Source: Bifidobacterium mizhiense (GTDB lineage: Bacteria; Actinomycetota; Actinomycetes; Actinomycetales; Bifidobacteriaceae). From it: a DNA stretch of 64,000 nucleotides. Position numbers and translations under genes: made by a program. The notes under the pieces were generated by a model. It worked only from the letters and a program-made list of their open reading frames with translations, made no database searches and was not told where the DNA came from. This document shows, one piece after another, positions 40,421 through 49,915 of this stretch (positions within the stretch are counted from its first letter, which is position 1; every line of letters begins with the position of its first letter). The stretch covers positions 248,001-312,000 of the forward strand of contig NZ_BPWE01000001.1 in the NCBI RefSeq assembly GCF_020884755.1, written 5' to 3'.

Positions 40421-41125
40421 TCAGTTGTCCAAAGGACGATCCGCATCGGGGGTCAGTTCCTCCGGCAGGGTCAGTTTTAGCTGGTCCAAGCTGGGGGCCG
40501 ACTGATCGACAGTATGGTCAGGAACCTGATCGGAGTCACCTCTTTCAGATCCACTCGCTGCTGGTTCCGAATCGCTGTCAGCATGGGCATCCTCAGAGGA
40601 AACGGGCTCGGAGGCCGCGACCGCCGCTTTTGCCTTATCGGATTCATCATCTGAAACATCTGCATCGGCCTCGGCATCAGCCAGGGCAGCGATCCGATCG
40701 GCTTGCTCACGACGAGCCTGATGCTCATCCTTCTCCTGCTCCAGGGCGCTGAGAACGCCGTGAATGAAGGAGGGGGCATCAGCATCAGAGAGGGTCTTGG
40801 CTAAGGACAAGGCCTCATCGATGGCCACCTTGTCAGGAACGTCAGGGTTGTAGAGCATCTCCCAGGCGGCGATACGCAGAATGTTGCGGTCGATGGCATG
40901 CATGCGGCTCAGCGGCCACCGGGTGGAATGGGTCTGCAGGGTCTCATCGATATTTCGACGATGTTCTGCCACACCCTCAACGATGGTCACGGCATAGGCA
41001 GGCAGAGGTGTCTGCGCCCCCGGCCGAGCCTTGCGCTCCTCCAGCAGGGAGAGGAAATCCTGGCTCTTTTCATCGGCCTCATACAGGGTGTTCAAGGCCC
41101 GCTTACGGGCTGTGGAACGTGCCAT
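40421..41125 (-). CDS. nusB: Transcription antitermination factor NusB with long acidic tail
   Basis: A 234-residue protein. Residues 1-140 are normal NusB (ARSTARKRALNTLYEADEKS, DRNILRIAAWEMLY, VAIDEALSLAKTLSDADAPSFIHGVL), an RNA-binding partner of NusE in rRNA antitermination. The remaining ~90 residues are a low-complexity, strongly acidic tail rich in Asp, Ala, Ser and Glu, absent from E. coli NusB (139 residues). It follows efp by 22 bases and is ended by a clear terminator. The tail is probably disordered; its role is unknown. Confidence 0.95.
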   Translation of the reverse strand: MARSTARKRALNTLYEADEKSQDFLSLLEERKARPGAQTPLPAYAVTIVEGVAEHRRNIDETLQTHSTRWPLSRMHAIDRNILRIAAWEMLYNPDVPDKVAIDEALSLAKTLSDADAPSFIHGVLSALEQEKDEHQARREQADRIAALADAEADADVSDDESDKAKAAVAASEPVSSEDAHADSDSEPAASGSERGDSDQVPDHTVDQSAPSLDQLKLTLPEELTPDADRPLDN

Positions 41126-41147
41126 GGATGTGTGGTTTCCGCCTTGC

Positions 41148-41711
41148 TCAGTTCTCGCGGCCCAGGTAGGACCCGTCGCGAGTATCCACCTTGACCTTCT
41201 CGCCCTCGCCCACGAAGAGGGGCACCTGGATCTCAGCCCCGGTCTCCACAGTGGCGGGTTTGGTGCCTGCGTTGGAGCGGTTGCCTTGGACGCCGGGCTC
41301 GGTTGCAGTCACGGTCAGCACCACGGATGCGGGCAGCTCCACGGACAGGGGGTTGCCGTCATGGAAGCTGATGATGCAGTCGGTGCCCTCAAGCAGGAAG
41401 CGCTCCTGATCGCCGACCAGGGCCTCGGGGATGTTGACCTGCTCGTACGTGTTCATATCCATGAAGACGAAGGAGTCGCCGTCCCGGTAGGAGTACTGCA
41501 TGGTTCTGTTGTCGACGGTCTCGAAGTCCATCTTCATGCCCGCATTGAAAGTGCGATCCACGATCTTGCCCGAGAGGACGTCCTTGATGGTCGTGCGCAC
41601 GAAGGCCGGCCCCTTGCCCGGCTTGACGTGCTGGAACTTGATGACGGTCCAAAGCTTGCCGTCAAGGTTGATGACCGATCCGTTCTTGATGTCGTTGGAA
41701 GTCTGTGCCAC
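41148..41711 (-). CDS. efp: Elongation factor P
   Basis: A 187-residue three-domain translation factor that helps ribosomes through polyproline stretches. Domain I loop [15 protein letters not shown] carries the Lys at the tip, in the KPGKGPA context normal for actinobacteria; no lysyl-modification enzymes are seen near. The C-terminal OB domains include [10 protein letters not shown] and [18 protein letters not shown]. It is the first gene of the efp-nusB transcript, as in many Gram-positive bacteria. Confidence 0.97.
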   Translation of the reverse strand: MAQTSNDIKNGSVINLDGKLWTVIKFQHVKPGKGPAFVRTTIKDVLSGKIVDRTFNAGMKMDFETVDNRTMQYSYRDGDSFVFMDMNTYEQVNIPEALVGDQERFLLEGTDCIISFHDGNPLSVELPASVVLTVTATEPGVQGNRSNAGTKPATVETGAEIQVPLFVGEGEKVKVDTRDGSYLGREN

Positions 41712-41879
41712 CTTGATACCACCTCATTCTGATGAACGTTCCTTCGGAGGGCTCCTGGCCATCTGCCGAAAGCACCGGGCCACACAGGATCCGGCCCGCT
41801 CGCGATAAATCCTCGCCTATTATGCCACGGCGCATGAACACCGCGGCTGGTCCGGCGACAAAGCCTGCCGGATATGGGC

Positions 41880-41913
41880 GGGGCCCGGAATCACAGAAAG
41901 GATTCCGGGCCCC
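41880..41913. terminator. Perfect GC-rich hairpin after tuf
   Basis: GGGGCCCGGAATC pairs perfectly with GATTCCGGGCCCC, loop ACAGAAAG, 35 bases after the tuf stop. No T-run follows, so it may act as an RNA 3'-end stabiliser or a factor-assisted terminator of the str operon. Confidence 0.7.
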
Positions 41914-41947
41914 GTCATTGGATCGCGTCGACAAGCGACAGGCAATC

Positions 41948-43147
41948 CTACTCGATGATCTTGGTGACTCGACCTGAGCCGACCGTGTGGCCGCCTTCAC
42001 GAACAGCGAAGGTCAGACCTTCCTCCATGGCGACGGGCTGAATCAGCTCGACGGAGAAGGTGGCGTGATCGCCGGGCTGAACCATCTCCACGCCCTCGGG
42101 CAGGGTGATGACACCGGTGACGTCGGTGGTCCGGAAGTAGAACTGCGGACGGTAGTTGGAGAAGAACGGCGAGTGGCGTCCACCCTCGTCCTTGGTCAGC
42201 ACGTAGACCTCGCCCTCGAACTTGTGGTGAGGAGTCACGGTGCCGGGAGCAGCCACAACCTGGCCGCGCTCGACGTCCTCACGGCCAATGCCGCGCAGCA
42301 GCAGACCGGTGTTGTCGCCAGCCTCGGCCTCGTCCATCTGCTTGTGGAAGGTCTCGATGGAGGTGACGGTGGTGGACTGGGTGTCGCGCAGGCCGACGAT
42401 CTCCACGTTGGTGTTCACGGGCAGCTTGCCGCGCTCGACACGGCCGGTCACCACGGTGCCACGGCCGGAGATGGTGAAGACATCCTCGATGGGCATCAGG
42501 AAGGGCTTGTCCAGGTCGTGGACAGGAGTGGGGATGTAGTCGTCGACGGCATCCATGAGGTCCTTGATGGTCTGGACCCACTTGTCGTGGTCAGGTGCAT
42601 CGTCATGCAGGGCGCCGTAGGCGGAGGTGCGGATGACGGGGCAGTCGCGGTCGAAGCCATTCTCGTCCAGCAGATCGCGGACTTCCTCCTCGACCAGCTC
42701 GATCAGCTCTTCGTCGTCAACCATGTCGCACTTGTTCAGGGCGACCAGGATCTTCGGCACGCCGACCTGGCGGGCCAGCAGCACGTGCTCGCGAGTCTGG
42801 GCCATGGGGCCGTCAGTGGCGGCGACCACCAGGATGGCGCCATCCATCTGGGCAGCGCCGGTAATCATGTTCTTGACGAAGTCGGCGTGTCCGGGGCAGT
42901 CCACGTGGGCGTAATGGCGCTTGGCGGTCTGGTACTCGATGTGCGCGATGTTGATGGTGATTCCGCGCTCCTTCTCCTCAGGAGCAGCGTCGATCTGAGC
43001 GAAATCGTACTCGGGGTTGACGTCCGGGTACTCCTCATGCAGCACCTTGGAGATGGCCGCGGTCAGGGTGGTCTTGCCGTGATCGACGTGGCCGATGGTG
43101 CCAATGTTAACGTGCGGCTTGTTCCGCTCGTACTTTTCCTTTGCCAT
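41948..43147 (-). CDS. tuf: Elongation factor Tu
   Basis: A 399-residue GTPase that brings aminoacyl-tRNA to the ribosome. [25 protein letters not shown] and NKCDMVDD are the GTP motifs. The ATG at 43147 ([14 protein letters not shown]) follows GGAGGAC; in-frame codons further upstream read into non-homologous sequence. 195 bases separate it from fusA, enough for a separate promoter besides read-through from the str operon. Full length, no oddity. Confidence 0.98.
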   Translation of the reverse strand: MAKEKYERNKPHVNIGTIGHVDHGKTTLTAAISKVLHEEYPDVNPEYDFAQIDAAPEEKERGITINIAHIEYQTAKRHYAHVDCPGHADFVKNMITGAAQMDGAILVVAATDGPMAQTREHVLLARQVGVPKILVALNKCDMVDDEELIELVEEEVRDLLDENGFDRDCPVIRTSAYGALHDDAPDHDKWVQTIKDLMDAVDDYIPTPVHDLDKPFLMPIEDVFTISGRGTVVTGRVERGKLPVNTNVEIVGLRDTQSTTVTSIETFHKQMDEAEAGDNTGLLLRGIGREDVERGQVVAAPGTVTPHHKFEGEVYVLTKDEGGRHSPFFSNYRPQFYFRTTDVTGVITLPEGVEMVQPGDHATFSVELIQPVAMEEGLTFAVREGGHTVGSGRVTKIIE

Positions 43148-43342
43148 TGTGTTTTGTCCTCCTGGACGTCTCGTAGGTTGCCTGCACGAACCACGCACAG
43201 AGCACTCGCTACATATTACTGGGTTATCGGGTTCTTTGCCACTTTTGCCCTCCGCCCAGTCAGCGCTACAAGAGTGTAACGCCGACTTGTGACAGAAGAG
43301 CCTTGTTGCGGCGGCCCGCCGTGGCGGCGGACCGGACCGGCA

Positions 43343-45469
43343 TTACTCGCCCCGCTGGGCCTTGATGATCTCGTCGCTGACGGCCTTGGGGACCTCAGCG
43401 TAGGAGTCCATCTGCATGGTGAACATGGCGCGCCCCTGGGTCTTGGACCTGAGGTCACCGATGTAACCGAACATCTCCGACAGGGGCACCTTGGCGTCGA
43501 TGACCTTGACACCGGTGGCGTCGGTCATGGACTGGATGGAGCCACGACGGGAGTTGATGTCACCCATGACGTCGCCCATGTACTCCTCGGGAGTACGAAC
43601 CTCGACAGCCATGATGGGCTCGAGGATGACGGGCTTGGCCTTGGGAGCAGCCTCCTTGAAGCACATGGAGCCAGCGATCTTGAAGGCCATCTCCGAGGAG
43701 TCGACCTCGTGGATCTGACCATCGGTCAGGGTCGCCTTGACGCCCACGACCGGGAAGCCTGCCAGCACGCCGGACTCCATGGCCTCCTGCACACCCGCAT
43801 CGACCGAGGGGATGAACTCCTTGGTGATGTGGCCGCCGGTGACCTTGTTCTCGAAGATGTAGGACTCGCCCTCGGAAGTGTCCAGGGGCTCGAAGTTCAT
43901 GAGCACCTTGGCGAACTGGCCGGAACCGCCGGTCTGCTTCTTGTGGGTGTATTCCTGGTTCATGACGGGCTTGCGGATGGTCTCGCGGTAAGCCACCTGG
44001 GGCTTGCCCACGTTGCACTCCACATGGAACTCGCGGCGCATGCGATCCACCAGGATGTCCAGCTGGAGCTCGCCCATGCCGGAGATCAGGGTCTGACCGG
44101 ACTCCTCGTCCGTCTTAACCTGGAAGGTGGGGTCCTCCTCGGAGAGCTTCTGCAGGGCGATGCCCATCTTCTCCTGGTCGGCTTTGGTCTTGGGCTCCAC
44201 GGCCACCTCGATCACAGGATCGGGGAAGGTCATGGATTCCAGCACCAGCGGCGCCTTCTCGTCGCAGAGGGTGTCACCAGTGGTGACGTTCTTGAGCCCG
44301 ACGAAGGCGTAGATATTGCCGGCGATGGCCTCGTCGACCGGATTCTCCTTGTTGGAGTGCATCTGGAAGAGCTTGCCGACGCGCTCCTTCTTGTCCTTGG
44401 TGGAGTCCAGAACAGTTTCGCCCTGGGCCACCTTACCGGAGTAGACACGCACGTAGATCAGCTTGCCGTAGAAGGGGTGGGTGGCCACCTTGAAGGCCAG
44501 GGCCGAGAAGGGCTCGTCCACGGTGGGCTTGCGGTCGATCTCGACAGACTCGTCGCCGATCTTGTAGCCCTTGATTGCCGGCACATCCTCGGGGCTGGGC
44601 AGGTAATCCACGACCGCATCCAGCATGGGCTGCACGCCCTTGTCCTTGAAGGCGGATCCGCAGAAGACCGGGAAGGCCGACTGCTCGATGGTCATCTTGC
44701 GCACAGCGGTGCGGATCTCCTGCTGGGAGATCTCCTCGCCGCCCAGGTACTTCTCGAGCAGGTCCTCGTCAGACTCGGCAACAGCCTCAAGCAGTTCGGT
44801 GTGGTACTGCTCGGCCTTGTCCTTGAGATCATCGGGGATGTCGATGGTCTCGTACTTGGCGCCCAGGTCGGCCTCGTCCTTCCAGTAGTAGGCGACCATG
44901 CGAACCAGGTCGACCACGCCGTGGAAGTCGCTCTCAGCGCCTATGGGCAGCTGCATGACCAGCGGCTTGACGCCCAGCTTGTCCTTGATGGTGTCCACCG
45001 AGTAGTAGAAGTCGGCGCCCAGCTTGTCCATCTTGTTGATGAAGCAGATACGGGGCACGCCATACTTGTCGGCCTGACGCCAGACGGTCTCGGACTGGGG
45101 CTCCACGCCCTCCTTGCCGTCGAACACTGCTACAGCGCCATCGAGCACACGCAGGGAGCGCTCCACCTCGGCGGTGAAGTCCACGTGGCCGGGGGTGTCG
45201 ATGATGTTGATCTGGTAGCGATCCTCAGGATCGTGGGACTGGCGGTTCCAGAAAGCCGTGATGGCGGCGGAGGTAATCGTGATGCCACGTTCCTTCTCCT
45301 GGTCCATCCAGTCCATGGTGGAGGCGCCATCGTGGGTCTCACCGATCTTGTAGTTGACGCCGGTGTAGTAGAGGATACGCTCGGTCGTCGTTGTCTTGCC
45401 GGCATCGATGTGGGCCATGATGCCGATGTTGCGGACCTTGGTCAGGTCCGTGAGCACGTCTTGTGCCAT
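43343..45469 (-). CDS. fusA: Elongation factor G
   Basis: A 708-residue translocase GTPase. G-domain motifs [27 protein letters not shown] and NKMDKLG are intact, followed by the five-domain EF-G layout to the C-terminal [19 protein letters not shown]. It follows rpsG by 26 bases within the classic str operon order rpsL-rpsG-fusA-tuf. No fusidic-acid-type change can be called by eye. Confidence 0.98.
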   Translation of the reverse strand: MAQDVLTDLTKVRNIGIMAHIDAGKTTTTERILYYTGVNYKIGETHDGASTMDWMDQEKERGITITSAAITAFWNRQSHDPEDRYQINIIDTPGHVDFTAEVERSLRVLDGAVAVFDGKEGVEPQSETVWRQADKYGVPRICFINKMDKLGADFYYSVDTIKDKLGVKPLVMQLPIGAESDFHGVVDLVRMVAYYWKDEADLGAKYETIDIPDDLKDKAEQYHTELLEAVAESDEDLLEKYLGGEEISQQEIRTAVRKMTIEQSAFPVFCGSAFKDKGVQPMLDAVVDYLPSPEDVPAIKGYKIGDESVEIDRKPTVDEPFSALAFKVATHPFYGKLIYVRVYSGKVAQGETVLDSTKDKKERVGKLFQMHSNKENPVDEAIAGNIYAFVGLKNVTTGDTLCDEKAPLVLESMTFPDPVIEVAVEPKTKADQEKMGIALQKLSEEDPTFQVKTDEESGQTLISGMGELQLDILVDRMRREFHVECNVGKPQVAYRETIRKPVMNQEYTHKKQTGGSGQFAKVLMNFEPLDTSEGESYIFENKVTGGHITKEFIPSVDAGVQEAMESGVLAGFPVVGVKATLTDGQIHEVDSSEMAFKIAGSMCFKEAAPKAKPVILEPIMAVEVRTPEEYMGDVMGDINSRRGSIQSMTDATGVKVIDAKVPLSEMFGYIGDLRSKTQGRAMFTMQMDSYAEVPKAVSDEIIKAQRGE

Positions 45470-45495
45470 AATTCCTTGTTCTCGCTCTCTTGGGA

Positions 45496-45966
45496 TTACC
45501 AGCGATAGTGGGCGAACGCCTTGTTGGCCTCGGCCATCTTGTGGGTGTCCTCACGGCGCTTGACCGCGGCACCCAGGCCGTTGGAGGCATCAAGGATCTC
45601 GTTGGCCAGCCGCTCCGACATGGTCTTCTCACGACGGGCGCGGCTGTAATCGGTCAGCCACCGCAACGAGAGCGTATTGGCGCGGTTCGGCTTGACCTCG
45701 ACGGGGACCTGGTAGGTAGCGCCGCCGACACGACGGCTGCGGACCTCCAGGCTGGGACGAATGTTGTCCAGGGCGCGCTTGAGCACGGCCACAGGCTCCT
45801 GGTCGGTCTTTTCCTTGACCTGCTCCAGAGCGGTGTAGACGATGTTCTCAGCGATGGACTTCTTGCCGTCCAGCAGGATCTTGTTGATCAGCTGGGCCAC
45901 CACGGTGGAACCGTAGATGGGATCGGGCAGGAGCTGGTGCTTTTTAGCTGGTCCTTTGCGTGACAT
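45496..45966 (-). CDS. rpsG: 30S ribosomal protein S7
   Basis: A 156-residue primary 16S rRNA 3'-domain binding protein. [22 protein letters not shown] is the N-terminal arm, and [19 protein letters not shown] the rRNA-contacting strand pair; the C-terminal helix [15 protein letters not shown] is complete. The start is three bases after the rpsL stop. Length equals that of bacterial S7 proteins. Confidence 0.98.
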   Translation of the reverse strand: MSRKGPAKKHQLLPDPIYGSTVVAQLINKILLDGKKSIAENIVYTALEQVKEKTDQEPVAVLKRALDNIRPSLEVRSRRVGGATYQVPVEVKPNRANTLSLRWLTDYSRARREKTMSERLANEILDASNGLGAAVKRREDTHKMAEANKAFAHYRW

Positions 45967-45969
45967 GTG

Positions 45970-46341
45970 TTACTTGGCCTTCTTTGCTCCGTACAGGGAA
46001 CGGCCCTGCTTGCGATCCTTGACTCCCTGGGTATCCAGTGCACCGCGCACGATGTGGTAGCGCACGCCGGGCAGATCCTTGACACGACCGCCGCGCACCA
46101 GCACGATGGAGTGCTCCTGCAGGTTGTGGCCCTCGCCGGGGATGTAGGCGGAAACCTCGATGCCGGAGCTCAGACGGACACGGGCAACCTTCCGCAGAGC
46201 CGAATTCGGCTTCTTGGGGGTGGTGGTGTAGACACGGGTGCACACGCCGCGACGCAACGGGCTGCCCTTGAGTGCCAAAGTCTTCGACTTGCGAGGCTTG
46301 GCCTTGCGCCCTTTGCGGACGAGCTGTTCAATTGTTGGCAA
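45970..46341 (-). CDS. rpsL: 30S ribosomal protein S12
   Basis: A 123-residue decoding-centre protein. The homology begins exactly at [12 protein letters not shown], and the codon before it is TTG (46339-46341), preceded by GGAGAG six bases upstream; no ATG fits, so a TTG start is the best call. Longer in-frame reading to 46401 adds residues not found in S12. Lys in [12 protein letters not shown] and in [12 protein letters not shown] are the wild-type, streptomycin-sensitive residues. First gene of the str operon. Confidence 0.96.
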   Translation of the reverse strand: MPTIEQLVRKGRKAKPRKSKTLALKGSPLRRGVCTRVYTTTPKKPNSALRKVARVRLSSGIEVSAYIPGEGHNLQEHSIVLVRGGRVKDLPGVRYHIVRGALDTQGVKDRKQGRSLYGAKKAK

Positions 46342-46563
46342 CTGACTCTCTCCGATTCCTTCGATGAACTTGTCTTCGTTTGCACTGCGAGACCGCCGCA
46401 CCGCAGCCGCAGTCGCTCCTAGGAGGAGAGATCAGCCACTGTCCACCGGCCCGATGGCCCCTGATCCTCCTGCCGGGCATTGCTGCCTGCACTCTTCGGA
46501 TTCGGGGATATCCCGACAAGCTCACCTGTGACATAAGGCGTGCTGTCGGCACACACGATGAAA

Positions 46564-46590
46564 AGTATATCACCGGGACAGACATGACAA
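46564..46590 (-). promoter_or_regulatory. Predicted str-operon promoter and its 5' leader region
   Basis: On the minus strand TTGTCA (46585-46590), 15 bases, then TATACT (46564-46569) with TG one base before it, an extended -10. The 15-base spacer is short but acceptable with an extended -10. It would give a leader of about 215 bases before rpsL; no gene is seen in 46342-46563. Confidence 0.5.
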
Positions 46591-46687
46591 TGCCTGGGAC
46601 TTGGAAGTATGCTCTGGGCTTTGCTCACTGTGATGACGTACCGGAACCGTTTATAAGAAGCCCCCTGCAACAGACCTTATATTTACA

Positions 46688-46734
46688 GATACCTATAACG
46701 CAGTCCTACATACATAGATATACAGATAGGTATC
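46688..46734. repeat. Inverted repeat in A+T-rich spacer between rpsL and the DUF488 gene
   Basis: GATACCTAT (46688-46696) and ATAGGTATC (46726-46734) are perfect inverted copies around a 29-base centre that itself is rich in TACATA/GATATA steps. It lies downstream of the DUF488 gene and upstream of the str promoter. It could be a terminator-like fold or a protein site. Confidence 0.5.
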
Positions 46735-46789
46735 AAAAGTACGTATTTGGATCAGTAAATAGAGATGCCGGAAACATCAATGCCAGCGT

Positions 46790-47158
46790 CTACTTACCTT
46801 CCTTTTCAAGAGCCTGGCGAATGTAGTCGCGCAGAATTAGGGCATGGTTGACGGCGGGATCCTTGGCTGCATAGACCAGTGTCGTCCGATCGTGTTCGCG
46901 CACGATGCTCAGCAGATCCTCCAAGGCGGGATTGTCGTCCAACTCAGTGCGGTAGCGGCGCGCAAAGTCCTCAAAGCGTTCAGGATCATGGTGCCACCAG
47001 CGCCGCAGGTCCGGACTGGGTGCGACTTCCTTGAGCCAGCCGGACAGGGTTGCCCGCTCCTTGCTGACACCGCGCGGCCAAAGCCTGTCGACCAGGATGC
47101 GGACCCCGTCCTCGTCAGCGGCCTGCTCGTATACGCGCTTGATATCCACCTGACCCAT
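46790..47158 (-). CDS. DUF488 family protein
   Basis: A 122-residue protein. VDRLWPRGVSKERATLSGWLKEVAPSPDLRRWWHHD is the family core, and TLVYAAKDPAVNHALILRDYI the C-terminal part. The ATG at 47158 is better spaced from AGGAGG than the ATG directly before it. DUF488 proteins are small cytoplasmic proteins of unknown function with conserved Arg/Trp residues, sometimes linked to stress. No operon partner; the next plus-strand gene is divergent. Confidence 0.9.
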   Translation of the reverse strand: MGQVDIKRVYEQAADEDGVRILVDRLWPRGVSKERATLSGWLKEVAPSPDLRRWWHHDPERFEDFARRYRTELDDNPALEDLLSIVREHDRTTLVYAAKDPAVNHALILRDYIRQALEKEGK

Positions 47159-47275
47159 CATCTGCCTCCTGAAACCAGGAACCTGTATGATTCATGGCTC
47201 CTTCAACCATGATATTGACCGAATCGGCGTTACGGAAGAGGCCGTGACAGCCGCACCGGGGCGTAGGCTGTGAGT

Positions 47276-48268
47276 ATGCTTACAGACGCAGACAAGGGCA
47301 AGGCCGCCGGGTCAAAGGGCAGCAGACCAAGCCCTCAAGCCCGCAAATCAGCAAAATCGACCGGAGCAGGATCCAAGGGGCGTCAGTGGCGGCGGCTATG
47401 GATACCCGACCAGATAGGCGGCTGGGCCATGGCCTTGATGCCGGGACTGGCCGGTCTGCTGATTGGAGGCCCGACCTGGAGGAGCCTGCTGCTCATGGTC
47501 GCCTGGGCTTTCTGCTACTGCTTTGAGTTCACTGGCTCGCGGTGGATGGTTTCACACCGAGCTGCCAGATTCGCGCCACCAGCTTTGGGATACGCCCTGC
47601 TCACGGCCGTGACCGGACTGATTCTATTGGTCGGCACCCCTGGGCTCCTGCGATGGGCACCGCTCTACTTGGTGCTGGGCGTGCTGAACTTTGCCGCCGC
47701 CTGGATGCGCACGGAACGCTCATGGTGGAACGATACGGTGGCCGTGATTGCGGCCTGCACGCTTTGCCTGATCGCCGTCTCCCTAGGGTCACAATTCCAA
47801 AAGCCTGGATCAGGACTGGATGGTGCCAATTCTGGCTACTTCGGATGCCAACCGAACCCTGCTGTGGACTGCTTCGCCAATGGATTCCTGCCAAGCGCCG
47901 CCCTGCCATCGATTGGAGTGGTCAGTGCAGTTGTCTTCGCAGTGACCCAGTTCGGTTCGGTCATCTTCGTCAAGACCATGATTCGCGAGCGCGGCAAGAC
48001 CTGGTGCTACCTGCTTTCGCTGGCTTGGAACCTGGCCCTCTGCCTGATTGGGGTCGCCATGGTACGCACAGCAGGATGGTGGCCTTTGTTGTCCGCCGTG
48101 GTTCTGCTGGTGCGTGCGGCCTTGTTGCCTGCAATCGCCCGTCGGCGCCGCATTCCCATTCTGTATGTGGGCCTGGTCGAATGCGCAACCAGCCTGCTGG
48201 TCTTCATTCTGGTGATCGCCCAAGCTGGCGTGATGACTACGGCTCTGACTGGCCTGCTCGGCGCATGA
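47276..48268 (+). CDS. YwiC-like multi-pass membrane protein
   Basis: About 330 residues with a basic, Ser/Lys-rich N-terminal ~40 residues and about nine TM helices. GGWAMALMPGLAGLLIGGP and WAFCYCFEFT belong to the YwiC-like family, whose function is unknown (sometimes near nitrate genes, none here). The ATG at 47276 is preferred; a GTG six bases earlier is possible. The stop overlaps the ATG of the DNA glycosylase gene by four bases. Likely inner membrane. Confidence 0.8.
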   Translation: MLTDADKGKAAGSKGSRPSPQARKSAKSTGAGSKGRQWRRLWIPDQIGGWAMALMPGLAGLLIGGPTWRSLLLMVAWAFCYCFEFTGSRWMVSHRAARFAPPALGYALLTAVTGLILLVGTPGLLRWAPLYLVLGVLNFAAAWMRTERSWWNDTVAVIAACTLCLIAVSLGSQFQKPGSGLDGANSGYFGCQPNPAVDCFANGFLPSAALPSIGVVSAVVFAVTQFGSVIFVKTMIRERGKTWCYLLSLAWNLALCLIGVAMVRTAGWWPLLSAVVLLVRAALLPAIARRRRIPILYVGLVECATSLLVFILVIAQAGVMTTALTGLLGA

Positions 48269-48840
48269 CTGCAGGTTTGGCCACACCTGTCACCCACGTC
48301 ACCCATGGGTTCGGGCCTGTTTGGGATGAACAGTCCCGTGTACTGATCCTTGGATCCATACCCAGCCCGAGTTCGCGCGAGGCTGGCTTCTACTACATGT
48401 TTCCGCGCAACCGCTTCTGGCCTGTGCTGGCCGCACTCTTCGACCAGTGTGTTCCAGAGCCTGATCCAGCTGTCCGCACCGAGTTCGCGCTCAAACACCG
48501 CATCGCCCTCTGGGATGTCATCCAAGAATGCGACATCCACGGTGCCTCCGATGCTTCAATCATCAATGTCGTGCCAACCGACATCACCGGTTTGCTGGAC
48601 CGTGCGCCTATCGACACCATATTCACTACAGGACGCAAGGCAGGCCAGCTTTACCGTCGGTACTGCCTGCCAAGCCTGCAGGAGAAGGGGTATCGACCAA
48701 CGATGATCAATCTGCCATCCACCAGCCCCGCCAATGCCGCTCAGAGCCTGACCGATCTAATCAAGGCCTACCAGCCCATAAGAAAAGCACTCGACGAAGA
48801 AGAGCATCATATACAAGACACTCACATCGAATGTGGCTAA
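48265..48840 (+). CDS. Uracil-DNA glycosylase superfamily, probable hypoxanthine-DNA glycosylase (family 6)
   Basis: A 191-residue repair enzyme. GSIPSPSSREAGFYYMFPRNRFWPVL is the catalytic/DNA-binding motif of the family 6 (HDG) branch, with PRNRFWP very characteristic, and INLPSTSPANA is motif 2. Family 6 enzymes excise hypoxanthine arising from adenine deamination. It overlaps the YwiC-like gene (ATGA) by four bases. The ~20-residue C-terminal tail is rich in Glu/His and probably disordered. The stop codon overlaps the ASCH remnant frame that follows. Confidence 0.87.
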   Translation: MTAGLATPVTHVTHGFGPVWDEQSRVLILGSIPSPSSREAGFYYMFPRNRFWPVLAALFDQCVPEPDPAVRTEFALKHRIALWDVIQECDIHGASDASIINVVPTDITGLLDRAPIDTIFTTGRKAGQLYRRYCLPSLQEKGYRPTMINLPSTSPANAAQSLTDLIKAYQPIRKALDEEEHHIQDTHIECG

Positions 48841-49364
48841 TAGACAAATACCAGCAGTCAAAGCCCAAGATGTTAAGAACCTTCCCAAGAAAGAATTCGC
48901 CTTCCCTGGCACAGAACGCGATAGGCTGGTAACCGCAATTCTAGATGGACAAAAAATGCTACGGCCTGGCTGCGGCAAAGTTCATCCACGATCATGAGCC
49001 ACTCCCCAGCTCCGATCGGCTAACACTTCTGGCAAACTCAGATGACCAGCCAGTTGCCGTCCTTAGATATGCCTCAGTGGAGGTGACCCAACCAGGTTTG
49101 GTCACGTGCCAGCATCCCCTGAATGAAGGAGAGGGCCATAAAAGGCGGATGAATTGGCACGAGGCTCATAAGTCCTTCTGGACGTCAAAGAGCGTACTAC
49201 AAGTGCTGAATGGTCCGGATTTCAAGTCGATAACCGAACCTCGGTTGTGCTGGAGAGTTTTATGTAGAAGCGATGGTCATGAACTGAAAGCCCAAAGACA
49301 GAGCACAACCTTTGCAATATGGGTCACGCTTCACCGGCGTGCCATGTCATGCCATCGTGTATAG
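48833..49364 (+). pseudogene. ASCH-domain gene disrupted by a frameshift
   Basis: Two frames together give one ASCH (DUF437-like) protein. From a GTG at 48833 the first frame reads FAFPGTERDRLVTAILDGQK, matching the domain N-terminus, and ends soon after. From 48945 the +1 frame continues FIHDHEPLPSSD, PVAVLRYASVEV, NEGEGHKRRMNWHEAHKSFW and LCWRVLCRS, the remaining ASCH motifs. The frames meet in a run of six A (48951-48956). The gene is either a pseudogene, a slippage site or a sequencing error. ASCH proteins bind RNA or modified nucleosides. Confidence 0.65.
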
Positions 49365-49407
49365 TTTCATCTGTTGCATTGATCCGCCATGCGGGTCGAT
49401 TCACCAT

Positions 49408-49484
49408 GGTGGCTATAGCTCAGTTGGTAGAGCACCTGATTGTGGTTCAGGAGGTCGCGCGTTCGAGCCGCGTTAGCCACCCCA
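49408..49484 (+). tRNA. tRNA-His (GTG)
   Basis: Cloverleaf: acceptor GTGGCTA/TAGCCAC, anticodon stem CCTGA/TCAGG with loop TTGTGGT (anticodon GTG), T-loop GTTCGAG. Discriminator C73 with encoded CCA (49482-49484), and the G at 49408 supplies the -1 residue unique to tRNA-His. The sole tRNA in the window; beginning of the A+T-rich region. Confidence 0.97.
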
Positions 49485-49915
49485 CCTTTAAATCCCTACT
49501 CCCGAATGGGAAACAATGGTTTTATAACATGTGACCAAACTACATCCATAGTCGATTTTGTGTGCCGTTTGTATGCCTAAGTGAGCAAAAAGCTAGCGAC
49601 TCGCCCTGTACCTGGGCTCTATCTCACGCATAGCCCTCTCGGCTGCTTCATACCGGATTGAAGTGAGCCGCTCACTCCCTTGCAGGCTTAAGCCTTAGAT
49701 CTTCTTTTCCTGGCCAAAGTATTTGTACGAAAGGATAAAGAGGAGCAGTTACCGAGTAATTGAAAGATACTATCGGACATTATATATACCAATATGATAG
49801 TTTTTCAACCGTCTTTATCTGACAGTTAGGCACACCTCCCGTCCTAATTAAGAGGAGGAATTTCATGACAGCTTCGAAACGCAAATAGGCAATACACTCG
49901 GTATAAAGGAAATCA
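49485..49915. other. A+T-rich spacer after tRNA-His, with a possible gene remnant
   Basis: No complete gene. On the minus strand 49593-49694 reads as 33 codons ending in TAG, with RYEAAERAMREIEPRYRASR at the end; this looks like a genuine protein C-terminus cut off by a stop, but I do not recognise the family. Base composition drops sharply compared with the flanks. Confidence 0.35.

Noticed and set aside
43289-45508. Very long open frame opposite fusA (and similar ones opposite carB, ilvD, metK, tuf and purB)
   Set aside because: These are antisense shadows caused by high G+C third positions; the proteins have no motifs and no ribosome sites, while the opposite strand encodes clear housekeeping genes.
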